Positions 43,325 to 51,817 of a stretch of 63,034 bases of DNA are shown one piece after another. The notes under the pieces are model-generated. The model saw nothing but the letters and a program-made list of their open reading frames with translations, had not been told where the DNA came from and searched no databases. Source of the DNA: Bacteroidales bacterium 52_46 (GTDB taxonomy: Bacteria; Bacteroidota; Bacteroidia; Bacteroidales; Muribaculaceae); contig MNQK01000013.1 in NCBI GenBank assembly GCA_001915385.1, forward strand, positions 1-63,034, written 5' to 3'. The stretch's first letter is position 1, and each line of letters opens with the position of its first letter. The position numbers and the translations under genes are program-made.

Positions 43325-44110
43325 ATGGAACTGAACCAGATTATAAATCCCGCCAACCGGGTATATAGCCGTCCCGCACTGCTCGACGACAATACCATGC
43401 ACTACTGCCCGGGCTGCAGCCACGGCGTGGTACACAAAATCATAGCTGAAATCATTGAGGAGACGGGCATGCAGGAGAAGACCATCGGCGTAGCGCCGGT
43501 AGGTTGCGCGGTGTTTGCCTACAACTACATAGATGTGGACTGGGTGGAGGCCGCCCACGGACGCGCACCAGCACTCGCCACCGCAATACAGCGACTCAAC
43601 CCCGACAAACTCGTGTTCACCTACCAGGGCGACGGCGACCTCGCGGCCATAGGCACAGCCGAGACCATACATGCCGCCAACCGAGGCGAGAATATCGCAA
43701 TCATATTCATCAACAATGCAATCTACGGCATGACCGGCGGCCAGATGGCTCCCACCACCCTCGAAGGGCAGAAAACAGCCACTACGCCCTACGGGCGCCG
43801 TGCCGACCTCAACGGCTATCCCCTTGCCATTTCCGACCTGCTGGCCAAACTTGACGGCACATGCTACGTGACACGTCAGGCCGTACACACGGCAGCAGCC
43901 GTACGCAAGGCCAAAGCCGCCATAAAGAAAGCATTCCGCAACGCCATCGAGAAGAAAGGCACTTCGGTAGTGGAGATTGTCGGCACATGTTCATCGGGCT
44001 GGAAGATGACCCCCGAGGTATCCAACAAATGGATGGAGCAGCACATGTTTGAGAAATATCCTCTCGGCGACCTCAAGGATGCCGAAAATGTAAAGCAAGA
44101 ATCAAAATGA
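43325..44110 (+). CDS. korB: 2-oxoacid:ferredoxin oxidoreductase beta subunit
   Basis: 261 residues with the diphosphate-binding TPP domain: YCPGCSHGVVHKIIAEIIEE, VGCAVFAYNYIDVDWVEAAH, the GDG motif in TYQGDGDLAAIGTAE, and NNAIYGMTGGQMAPTT. The Cys of CPGC probably helps bind the cluster. It starts 2 bases after korA, and its stop overlaps the korC start (ATGA). Confidence 0.93.
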   Translation: MELNQIINPANRVYSRPALLDDNTMHYCPGCSHGVVHKIIAEIIEETGMQEKTIGVAPVGCAVFAYNYIDVDWVEAAHGRAPALATAIQRLNPDKLVFTYQGDGDLAAIGTAETIHAANRGENIAIIFINNAIYGMTGGQMAPTTLEGQKTATTPYGRRADLNGYPLAISDLLAKLDGTCYVTRQAVHTAAAVRKAKAAIKKAFRNAIEKKGTSVVEIVGTCSSGWKMTPEVSNKWMEQHMFEKYPLGDLKDAENVKQESK

Positions 44111-44640
44111 AGGAAGAAATAGTCATAGCCGGATTTGGAGGACAGGGCGTACTCTCGATGGGCAAAATACTCGCCTATGCGGCATTAATGAACAATCTGG
44201 AAGTGACCTGGATGCCGTCGTACGGCCCTGAACAGCGCGGCGGTACGGCCAATGTGACCGTCATACTCAGCGACGAGGAAATATCCTCGCCGATTGTCGA
44301 CACGTATGACACGGCGGTGATACTCAACCAGCAGAGCCTCGACAAATTCGAGCGCCGCATCAAGCCGGGCGGCACCCTCATCTACGACCCATACGGCATT
44401 CATCACAATCCCTCGCGCACCGACATCAATATCGTCAAAGTCAACGCCATGGACGCCTCGATTGAACTCGGCAACGCGAAAGGATACAACATGATACTGC
44501 TCGGCGCCCTGCTCAAACTGAAACCTCTGGTTTCGCTCGACGATGTGCTCCGCGGGCTTAAAAAAGCGCTCCCCGAGCGTCACCACCACCTCATACCAGC
44601 CAACGAGCAGGCAATACTCAAAGGCATGAGCCTTGTATAA
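44107..44640 (+). CDS. korC: 2-oxoacid:ferredoxin oxidoreductase gamma subunit
   Basis: 177 residues of the CoA-side domain: IVIAGFGGQGVLSMGKILAY, WMPSYGPEQRGGTANVTVIL, SPIVDTYDTAVILNQQSLDK and MILLGALLKL. It is coupled to korB through ATGA and ends the operon. The following 133 bases hold no gene. Confidence 0.92.
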   Translation: MKEEIVIAGFGGQGVLSMGKILAYAALMNNLEVTWMPSYGPEQRGGTANVTVILSDEEISSPIVDTYDTAVILNQQSLDKFERRIKPGGTLIYDPYGIHHNPSRTDINIVKVNAMDASIELGNAKGYNMILLGALLKLKPLVSLDDVLRGLKKALPERHHHLIPANEQAILKGMSLV

Positions 44641-44773
44641 TAGCCTGCTAAAAAATTTTATCCACCGTTATCTCATAAACTGATTTGACAAGCATACTGT
44701 ATATCGCCAGTAGCACAGTCACGCAGAAGCGCATCTGCCCTGCGGTAATATCAATCTGACCTTGCCACATTAG

Positions 44774-46600
44774 ATGAAGGAATTTTTCAAAATACTGCGC
44801 CGCTTCGTGCCGCCATACAAGAAGTACCTGATACTCAATATCTTTTTCAATATATTAGCGGCATTCCTCACACTTTTTTCTTTTGCGCTCATTATCCCTA
44901 TACTTGAGATGCTTTTCCAGGTGAAGGAAGCGCACTATGAATACATGGCTCTCGGAAGCGGAACGCTTAAGGATGTGGTTGTCAACAATTTTTACTACTA
45001 CGTGCAGGAAGCAATCGCCGACCTCGGACAGTCGAACACGCTTGCGATACTCGCCGTGATGCTCGTGGTGATGACGCTGCTGAAGACCGGCGTCACCTAT
45101 CTGAGTTCCTACTGCATAATCCCGATGCGCTCGGGCATCGTGCGCGACATACGCAACTATGTCTACGACAAGATTGTGAGGCTCCCCATATCATTCTTCA
45201 CATCCGAACGCAAAGGCGACGTGATGGCGCGCATGAGCGGTGACGTGGCCGAGATTGAAAGCTCAATCATGGCGTCAATCGACATGTTTTTCAAAAACCC
45301 AATCATGATTATCGTGTGCCTTTTCACCATGTGCATGATATCATGGCAGCTGACTGTATTTGTGCTGATACTGTTGCCGATAGCCGGCACCATCATGGGG
45401 CGTGTGGGCAAAAAGCTCAAACGCAAGTCGCTTGAAAACCAGAACCAATGGGGTGTGCTGATGTCGAACATCGAGGAGACTCTCGGCGGTCTGCGCATCA
45501 TAAAGGCATTCAACGCCGAGGATAAGGTCAGAAACCGTTTCCACAAGGAGAACCAGTATCTCTACACTCTCAGCAACAAGGTAGCACGCCGGCAGGCGCT
45601 CGCCCACCCCATGAGCGAGTTTCTCGGCACCACGGCCATTGCCATCGTACTGTGGTTCGGCGGCACACTGATACTCAGCGGCGCATCGTCGATGAGCGCA
45701 TCGTCGTTCATATACTATCTGGTGATTTTCTACAACATCATCAATCCGGCGAAAGAGCTGTCAAAAGCGATGTATTCGATACAGAAGGGTCTGGCATCGA
45801 TGGAGCGCGTGGACAAAATCCTGTCGGCCGACAATCCTATCAAGGACCCCGAAAAACCGGTGAAAATCAATCACCTCAAAGGCAATGTAAGCTACAGGAA
45901 CGTAAGTTTCAGCTACGGCAGCAACGAGGTGATACACAATATCGACCTCGACATCCCGGCCGGCTCGACGGTAGCTCTCGTAGGACAGTCGGGCTCGGGC
46001 AAATCGACGCTTGCCGACCTTCTGCCGCGTTTCTATGACGTGCAGCAGGGACAGATTACGGTCGACGGTGTCGACATTCGCGACATGAAGGTGTACGACC
46101 TGCGCTCGTTCATGGGCAACGTCAACCAGGAGGCCATTCTCTTCAACGATTCTTTCTACAACAACATCACATTCGGGGTGGAAAACGCCACGATGGAGCA
46201 GGTGGTCGAAGCCGCAAAAATAGCCAATGCGCATGAATTCATCATCGAGTCGGAAAACGGCTACGATACCAATATCGGCGACCGCGGATGCCGGTTGTCG
46301 GGCGGACAGCGCCAGCGCCTGTCGATTGCGCGCGCAATTCTTAAAAATCCCCCCATGCTTATCCTCGACGAGGCCACATCGGCACTCGACTCCGAGAGCG
46401 AAAAGGTGGTGCAGGAAGCTCTTGACAGGCTTATGAAGGACCGTACGACACTCGTAATCGCACACCGACTTTCCACCATCTGCAACGCCGACCTGATATG
46501 CGTGCTCCATGAAGGACGCATCGTGGAACGCGGCACTCACGACGAGCTTCTTGCCCTCAACGGCTATTACCGACGCCTCGTCGACATGCAGAAATTCTGA
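44774..46600 (+). CDS. MsbA-like ABC exporter (fused permease-ATPase)
   Basis: 608 residues. A six-TM exporter domain (~1-330) has LLPIAGTIMGRVGKKLKRKS and the coupling segment GGLRIIKAFNAED. The ATPase domain (~365-608) has Walker A VGQSGSGKST, the Q-loop NVNQEAILFNDSF, signature RLSGGQRQRLSIARA, Walker B MLILDEATSALD and H-loop VIAHRLST. It probably flips lipid A core or another lipid as a homodimer. Drug or peptide export cannot be ruled out. Confidence 0.9.
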   Translation: MKEFFKILRRFVPPYKKYLILNIFFNILAAFLTLFSFALIIPILEMLFQVKEAHYEYMALGSGTLKDVVVNNFYYYVQEAIADLGQSNTLAILAVMLVVMTLLKTGVTYLSSYCIIPMRSGIVRDIRNYVYDKIVRLPISFFTSERKGDVMARMSGDVAEIESSIMASIDMFFKNPIMIIVCLFTMCMISWQLTVFVLILLPIAGTIMGRVGKKLKRKSLENQNQWGVLMSNIEETLGGLRIIKAFNAEDKVRNRFHKENQYLYTLSNKVARRQALAHPMSEFLGTTAIAIVLWFGGTLILSGASSMSASSFIYYLVIFYNIINPAKELSKAMYSIQKGLASMERVDKILSADNPIKDPEKPVKINHLKGNVSYRNVSFSYGSNEVIHNIDLDIPAGSTVALVGQSGSGKSTLADLLPRFYDVQQGQITVDGVDIRDMKVYDLRSFMGNVNQEAILFNDSFYNNITFGVENATMEQVVEAAKIANAHEFIIESENGYDTNIGDRGCRLSGGQRQRLSIARAILKNPPMLILDEATSALDSESEKVVQEALDRLMKDRTTLVIAHRLSTICNADLICVLHEGRIVERGTHDELLALNGYYRRLVDMQKF

Positions 46601-46702
46601 TACCGGGCGCCCTCTCCGCCATCTTCAGCTAATTGATTCGTGCCAAAATCATTTTTGCCATTGCCAGCGTTATAGAATAAATCTATAACTTTTTTCGATG
46701 GC

Positions 46703-48406
46703 ATGCTTGACTCATTGGCCGACATATTGAGGGACTACCCTACCATAGCGCTGTTTTTTACGGTCGGTGCGGGATTTCTGATAGGCAAAATACGTATCGG
46801 CAATTTCTCCATAGGCAGCGTCACGGCTGTGCTGCTCGTAGGCGTGGCCATAGGCCAGCTCAACATACAGATGTCGGGCCCCATAAAGATGTTTTTCTTC
46901 ATGCTGTTCCTCTTTTCGATAGGCTACAGCGTCGGTCCCGATTTTTTCAAGTCGCTCCGTGGCCAGGGGGCAAAGCAGGCCCTGTTCGCCGTATTGATGA
47001 GTTGTACATGTTTCGGCACCATATTCGTTATCGCGCACATAATGGGCTATTCCAAAGGCGAGAGCGTAGGACTGTTTTCGGGGTCGCAGACATGCTCGGC
47101 ACTATTGGGCGTCGGCAGCGAGGTAATATCGCGTCTCGACCTGCCGGAAAGCGTCAGGAACGAACAGCTCAACATCATACCCGTATGCTATGCCGTGACC
47201 TATATATTCGGCACACTCGGCACGGTAATCATACTCGGCAATTTCGGCCCTCGCCTGCTTGGCGGCCTCTCCAAAGTGCGCCATCAGACAGCACAGCTCG
47301 AACGCATGCTCAACAACACCGGCTCAGCCGACAAGGACCCGGCGCGTATCACGGCGCTCCGCGCTGTCGTTTACCGCGTCTATACGGCCGACTCCACGTT
47401 TTTCGACACACCCCGCACTGTAAAGGAAGTGGAACAGTATCTCCGGAATAATTACCGTGAGGTCTATGTCGACAGGCTCCGCCATGGCGACGACATCTCG
47501 GCTCCGCGATTTGATGTGGAGATTGCGAAAGGCGACAGGATAGTGGTGTGCGGGCGCCGGGAGGCTGTCATCGGCATCGACGCACTTATCGGCACCGAGA
47601 GCGATGACCCCACGCTCCTCTCCTATCAGCTTGAGCGTGTAAGCATTGTGGTGACCGGGAAAGAGTTCATTGGCAAGACATTGTCGACGATACGGCGCAA
47701 CAAATATATGCGCGGCGTCGTGATACGCGACGCTGTGCGTGACGGCGAGTTCCTCGACATCAATCTTGATACGGAATTCCGCCGCGGCGACCGCATAACA
47801 GTTGTCGGACAGCCGCAGCGAGTCAAGACGGCCGGACGCCATATCGGCCATATCGACCGTCCGAGCGTATCGAGCGACCTTATGTTCGTCGGACTCGCCA
47901 TAGCCATCGGCGGTGTGCTCGGAGCCATGAGCATCTGGATAGGAGGCGTGCCGGTGAGCCTCGGCACAAGCGGAGGCGCGCTCGTGGCCGGTCTTGTATT
48001 CGGATGGCTGCGGGCCCTGCGTCCAACTTTCGGCCATATATCGCCCGGAGCGCTGTGGATTATGAATAATCTTGGACTTAACGTATTTATAGCCGTCATC
48101 GGCATCGAGGCCGCGCCGACATTCGTGGCGGGGATAAAGTCAGTGGGGCCGATGCTGCTTGTGGCAGGCGCCGTCGGCACCACCATACCACTGCTTGTCG
48201 GATTATGGCTCGGTCACAAAGTATTCAGATTCAACCCGGCCATCACTCTCGGCTGCTGTGCCGGCACGCGAACCTGCACCGCATCGCTCGGTGCCGTACA
48301 GAACGCCATAGGCAGCACCATCCCCGCCATAGGCTATGCAGTGACCTACGCCGTAAGCAACATCCTCCTCGTGATATGGGGATTACTGACCGTCATCCTC
48401 GTATAA
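46703..48406 (+). CDS. AspT/YidE-family putative transporter
   Basis: 567 residues. Two membrane blocks (~10-180 and ~390-567), each carrying an AspT/YidE Gly-rich motif (VGLFSGSQTCSALLGVGS and GCCAGTRTCTASLGAVQNA), flank two RCK_C/TrkA-C regulatory domains (~215-380, with KGDRIVVCGRREAV and RRGDRITVVGQPQRV). Family members exchange amino acids such as aspartate and alanine; most, including this, are uncharacterised. It is monocistronic and convergent with the hypothetical gene next to tatC. Confidence 0.85.
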   Translation: MLDSLADILRDYPTIALFFTVGAGFLIGKIRIGNFSIGSVTAVLLVGVAIGQLNIQMSGPIKMFFFMLFLFSIGYSVGPDFFKSLRGQGAKQALFAVLMSCTCFGTIFVIAHIMGYSKGESVGLFSGSQTCSALLGVGSEVISRLDLPESVRNEQLNIIPVCYAVTYIFGTLGTVIILGNFGPRLLGGLSKVRHQTAQLERMLNNTGSADKDPARITALRAVVYRVYTADSTFFDTPRTVKEVEQYLRNNYREVYVDRLRHGDDISAPRFDVEIAKGDRIVVCGRREAVIGIDALIGTESDDPTLLSYQLERVSIVVTGKEFIGKTLSTIRRNKYMRGVVIRDAVRDGEFLDINLDTEFRRGDRITVVGQPQRVKTAGRHIGHIDRPSVSSDLMFVGLAIAIGGVLGAMSIWIGGVPVSLGTSGGALVAGLVFGWLRALRPTFGHISPGALWIMNNLGLNVFIAVIGIEAAPTFVAGIKSVGPMLLVAGAVGTTIPLLVGLWLGHKVFRFNPAITLGCCAGTRTCTASLGAVQNAIGSTIPAIGYAVTYAVSNILLVIWGLLTVILV

Positions 48407-48458
48407 CGGCAATCCGGTATCAATCGTTAATATGAGCCATCCGCACAAGCCAATACGG

Positions 48459-48860
48459 TTAATCTCCCGAAGGATAAGACCTCTCGATTTTATAATGGAT
48501 ATCGAGATTGGAAAGATAACTTAAAATTTCGTGGTAAATATAAAACACCTCACGCTCGTCCCAGCATTCAATCGCGTTGTGACTGCCGGAACCATCGCCA
48601 AATTCTTCAGCAAATTTTTCAGGAAGTTTCGTAAGGCGCGTATGCAATCGGTCAAGAAGTTTGTCGATACCTTTTTGGCCTATGACAATACGTTTTTTGT
48701 GTTGACGGTAATCGGAACCGTCGCCCATGCTGTCAAAATTCAGCTCTACAACAAAGTCTTTATTGTCATTGAATCCTGCGCTCAACGATGCCCACGGCTC
48801 TAAATCATCATGTACAGCAATGATAATTTCTTCCAGTACAAGTCCCTCCATAACATTCAT
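48459..48860 (-). CDS. Acidic 133-residue protein next to tatC, unknown
   Basis: Not recognised. It is soluble, with no signal or TM: a strand-rich first half (FVVELNFDSMGD, KKRIVIGQKGIDKLLDRLHT) followed by helices (KLPEKFAEEFGDGSGS, VFYIYHEILSYLSN). It starts 3 bases after the tatC stop, so it is probably co-transcribed. Length and charge resemble small immunity or regulatory proteins, but no family is claimed. An alternative start (Met 4, followed by EGLVLEE) is possible. Confidence 0.6.
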   Translation of the reverse strand: MNVMEGLVLEEIIIAVHDDLEPWASLSAGFNDNKDFVVELNFDSMGDGSDYRQHKKRIVIGQKGIDKLLDRLHTRLTKLPEKFAEEFGDGSGSHNAIECWDEREVFYIYHEILSYLSNLDIHYKIERSYPSGD

Positions 48861-48863
48861 AAT

Positions 48864-49664
48864 TTATATATTATCAATTTGCGCGGTCTGTCTTGGCTTG
48901 ACGGTCATGGCGGTGGCTTCATAGAGCATGTAGAGGGGTACGAATACCACGAACAGGGTGAAGGGGTCGCCGGTCGGGGTTATCAGGGCCGCGAGTATAA
49001 GCAGGGCGACAATTGCATGGCGGCGGTATTTGCCGAAGAAATCGCGCGTAAGCAGCCCCATCTTGCCCAACAGCCAGCCTAACAGCGGCATCTCGAATAC
49101 AAGCCCCATCACAAGGATTATCACGGTAAAATTGTCCATATAGGAGTCAATCGTGATAGTGTTGGGAATGATGTCGCTCAACTGGTAGGTGGCGAGGAAA
49201 CGCAATGTCAGCGGGAAAATAAGGAAATAGCCGACAGCCACTCCGAGGTAGAACATCAGGTTGCCTGCCAAAAATGCCCTTACGGCATGCTCGCGCTCGC
49301 GAGGGTAAAGTCCCGGACGCACGAACCGCCACAACAGGTATATCACTATAGGAAAACCTACCACGAGCGCCATCTCGAACGATGTGGACAGGTGTATCGA
49401 CAGCTGCGACGCCAGCCGTGTATTGATAAGCGACATTTCAAACGGTTGGTCAGGCGTGCTCCCGGCAATCGCGTCAAACAGCCGGTAGAGCGGGAAATCG
49501 CCATGGCACGGCGCCAGTATCACGGCATCGAATATCTGCGGCATGAACACGAAAAAGAGCACCGACAGCACTATGATAAGTGCCCCGATGCGGAACAACA
49601 CTCCCCTGAGCACATCGAAATGCGCCCAAAAAGGCATCGAATCACTATCTTCAGATGTTGCCAC
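48864..49664 (-). CDS. tatC: Twin-arginine translocase subunit TatC
   Basis: A 266-residue (or shorter) protein with six TM helices. The TatC N-terminus is SMPFWAHFDVLRGVLFRIGA. The first periplasmic loop carries the FEMSLINTRL-type segment, and FEMALVVGFPIVIYLLWRFV, RPGLYPREREHAVRAFL and GLVFEMPLLGWLLGKMGLLT follow. TatC recognises the twin-arginine signal peptide of folded proteins. The listed start is GTG; the ATG at 49637, just before PFWAHF, is an equally likely start. TatA lies 120 bases upstream. Confidence 0.93.
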   Translation of the reverse strand: MATSEDSDSMPFWAHFDVLRGVLFRIGALIIVLSVLFFVFMPQIFDAVILAPCHGDFPLYRLFDAIAGSTPDQPFEMSLINTRLASQLSIHLSTSFEMALVVGFPIVIYLLWRFVRPGLYPREREHAVRAFLAGNLMFYLGVAVGYFLIFPLTLRFLATYQLSDIIPNTITIDSYMDNFTVIILVMGLVFEMPLLGWLLGKMGLLTRDFFGKYRRHAIVALLILAALITPTGDPFTLFVVFVPLYMLYEATAMTVKPRQTAQIDNI

Positions 49665-49683
49665 TTATCGTTTTGAAAAAAAA

Positions 49684-49775
49684 GTTTTGCAGGGACACCT
49701 GATCCGTACGTCCTAATATTTCCGGATATCAACTAAAAAGTAGCGGACGCACAGACCGGTTTGCCCCTGCAAAAC
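49684..49775. repeat. Family D palindrome between tatA and tatC
   Basis: GTTTTGCAGGG (49684-49694) and its inverse CCCTGCAAAAC (49765-49775) bracket the element. Inside, GCGGACGCACAGACCGG (49743-49759) is the family D core. This could act as a terminator or attenuator between tatA and tatC, but no T run follows on either strand. Confidence 0.6.
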
Positions 49776-49783
49776 GAAAGAGT

Positions 49784-49984
49784 TTATTGCTTGTCAGTTT
49801 TGTCGGAGTGCTTGTCGTCAATTTCGTCGGCCACATCGTTGAGCCCAGCCTTGAAGCTCTTGATGCCTTTTCCCATCGAACGCATGAGTTCGGGTATCTT
49901 TTTACCGCCGAAAAGCAGCAGAATCACCACTAATATTATTATCCATTCCCAACCGCGAAGGTTGCCTAAAAATGCTGTAATCAT
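49784..49984 (-). CDS. tatA: Sec-independent translocase protein TatA/E
   Basis: 66 residues. A single short TM helix (WIIILVVILLLFG) is followed by the hinge GGKKIPELMRSMGKGIKSFK and an acidic amphipathic tail (DEIDDKHSDKTDKQ). It polymerises on TatC to form the pore for folded substrates. It is in the same orientation as tatC. Confidence 0.93.
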   Translation of the reverse strand: MITAFLGNLRGWEWIIILVVILLLFGGKKIPELMRSMGKGIKSFKAGLNDVADEIDDKHSDKTDKQ

Positions 49985-50054
49985 CAGTGTATCGTTGTTA
50001 TTTTGTTACCTTACCGCAAAAATAATAAAAAAATTCCTCCCATGCAATCCGGTA

Positions 50055-50327
50055 CTACGGATTGAGGAGATCGGGATTGTAATAATCGAACACGTCGCGG
50101 GCGAGTTCGAGCGCATGACGCGCACCGCTGTCTGGATTGATTGACACGGCAGTCTCGAAGTCGGTCACCGCCGCCGAATAATTCTGAAGCCGCCACGACA
50201 ATTTGCCGCGCACGAAGTAAGCCTCATCGTCGCGTGTATTCTCATGCAGATACAAATCGATTGCTACGACGGCCTCGTCGAAACGATTTTCATCAATTAA
50301 TTGTTGGATATTTGGTAAAGAGGTCAT
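50055..50327 (-). CDS. Small tetratricopeptide-repeat protein
   Basis: A 90-residue protein with two to three TPR helices: FDEAVVAIDLYLHENTRDDE, AYFVRGKLSWRLQNYSAAVT and DFETAVSINPDSG match TPR spacing. The first in-frame start is TTG at 50330; ATG at 50327 is preferred. It is upstream of tatA on the same strand, so possibly the first gene of a TPR-tatA-tatC unit. It is probably a protein-interaction module with no predicted activity. Confidence 0.75.
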   Translation of the reverse strand: MTSLPNIQQLIDENRFDEAVVAIDLYLHENTRDDEAYFVRGKLSWRLQNYSAAVTDFETAVSINPDSGARHALELARDVFDYYNPDLLNP

Positions 50328-50369
50328 CAAGTATTAATTTTACACGAAAATACAAAAAGTAAAACTATT

Positions 50370-51635
50370 ATGCCAAAGTTTTTTAGTTTTCTAACATTAT
50401 TTATAGCATTATCGGTATTTCCGACCCGCGGAGCCGACCCGACCACCACAAACTACAGCTACGAGGATTGCCTCGGCTCATGGCTGCCCTATCCTACCCC
50501 GACTGCCGCAATTGAGACCCCCGACACGCTGACGGCAGTATTCATCAACCACGTGGGGCGCCACGGCGCGCGTTTCCCGTCGTCGCCCAACTCCACCTTT
50601 GCACTGCGCCGTGCCCTGGAGCGTGCCGATTCGCTCGGCACCATCACGCCTGCGGGCAAACAGCTGCTCGGCCTGACACGCTACGTGGCACAACGCGCGC
50701 ATAACTACTGGGGCGCCCTCGACTCGCTCGGCATGGCCGAACAACGCGGCATCGCCTCGCGTATGTTCATCAGTTATCCCGAACTTTTCATCGACGGCAA
50801 CGTCACGGCCATATCATCCTACTCGCCGCGCTGCGTCATGTCGATGTATTCATTCACCCACCAGCTCGACCGCCTCAACAACAAAGTGGAGATAATCACT
50901 TCTGCCGGGCGTCAGAACTCTCAGCTGATGCGTCCGTTCGACCTCAACAAAGACTACCTCGACTTCATGCGGTCAAAAGTGTGGGAAACGCCCTGGAGCG
51001 ACTATGCCGACACCCGTATCACGGCAACCCCGCTCCGCAACGTGCTCGGCAAGGACTATCCGCTCACGCTGTCGGAAACACGCAGCCTCGCACTCGACGA
51101 ATATCATTTTCTCGGCGGACTCGCTGCCATGGGTATAGACGTTGACCTGAGCAGGTTCCTGTCGCTTGACGAAATCAACGCACTGTGGAGCGTGTACAAT
51201 CTGCGCCAGTACCTGCAGCGCACGGCATCGGTGCTTTCGACAGCTCCGGCCGACATTGCATCGCCCCTTGTGCTTGACCTGATACGTACTACCGACGAAG
51301 CTGTCGCCGGCAATTCCGACGCTACCGTACGTCTGCGTTTCGGTCACGCCGAGACGCTGCTGCCGCTATTCTCGTTGCTGCGTCTGCGCGGGGCCTACTA
51401 TCTGACAAACTATTACGACACCGTGGGACAGCATTTCAAAAACTTTGACATCGTGCCAATGGCCGCCAATCTGCAGATGGTACTGTTCAAATCGCAGCGC
51501 GGACGCTACTACGTGCGCTTCGACCTCAACGAGCGTCCGATACCGCTCCTGCCAAACGACGACCGCATCTATCTCCCCTGGGGCGAGGCCCGCGACTACA
51601 TGGTACGCTGCCTCCCGCTTTACGACCAGCCGTAA
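50370..51635 (+). CDS. Histidine acid phosphatase, MINPP/phytase type
   Basis: 421 residues with a signal peptide ending at TRGA. It has the branch-2 histidine-phosphatase motif VGRHGARFP (R64, H65, R68) and the proton-donor motif GHAETLLPL (H326-A327-E328). HAE in place of HD is the hallmark of multiple inositol polyphosphate phosphatases. A characterised Bacteroides thetaiotaomicron member degrades phytate. Function as a periplasmic or secreted inositol-phosphate phosphatase is inferred from these motifs. It is single, divergent from the TPR-tat group. Confidence 0.82.
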   Translation: MPKFFSFLTLFIALSVFPTRGADPTTTNYSYEDCLGSWLPYPTPTAAIETPDTLTAVFINHVGRHGARFPSSPNSTFALRRALERADSLGTITPAGKQLLGLTRYVAQRAHNYWGALDSLGMAEQRGIASRMFISYPELFIDGNVTAISSYSPRCVMSMYSFTHQLDRLNNKVEIITSAGRQNSQLMRPFDLNKDYLDFMRSKVWETPWSDYADTRITATPLRNVLGKDYPLTLSETRSLALDEYHFLGGLAAMGIDVDLSRFLSLDEINALWSVYNLRQYLQRTASVLSTAPADIASPLVLDLIRTTDEAVAGNSDATVRLRFGHAETLLPLFSLLRLRGAYYLTNYYDTVGQHFKNFDIVPMAANLQMVLFKSQRGRYYVRFDLNERPIPLLPNDDRIYLPWGEARDYMVRCLPLYDQP

Positions 51636-51666
51636 TCGGGATGTGCACTCAAGAACCGTGGATATT

Positions 51667-51748
51667 TGTAGGGACGCACGGCTCGTGCGTCCGAAAATCA
51701 ACTGATTATCAGGCTTTATCGTGGACGCACAGACCGTGCGTCCCTACA
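51667..51748. repeat. Family D palindrome, full copy
   Basis: TGTAGGGACGCACGGCTCGT with GCGTCC (51667-51692) and GGACGCACAGACCGTGCGTC with CCTACA (51723-51748) form an inverted pair around a 30-base AT-rich loop. Each arm is itself nearly palindromic. It lies just after the phosphatase gene. Confidence 0.75.
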
Positions 51749-51817
51749 TTTTAGCCGAAATTTACAGTTATACGGTACACTCAAAAAACTTTTTTACCTC
51801 GTGAACGTTATAGTAGC

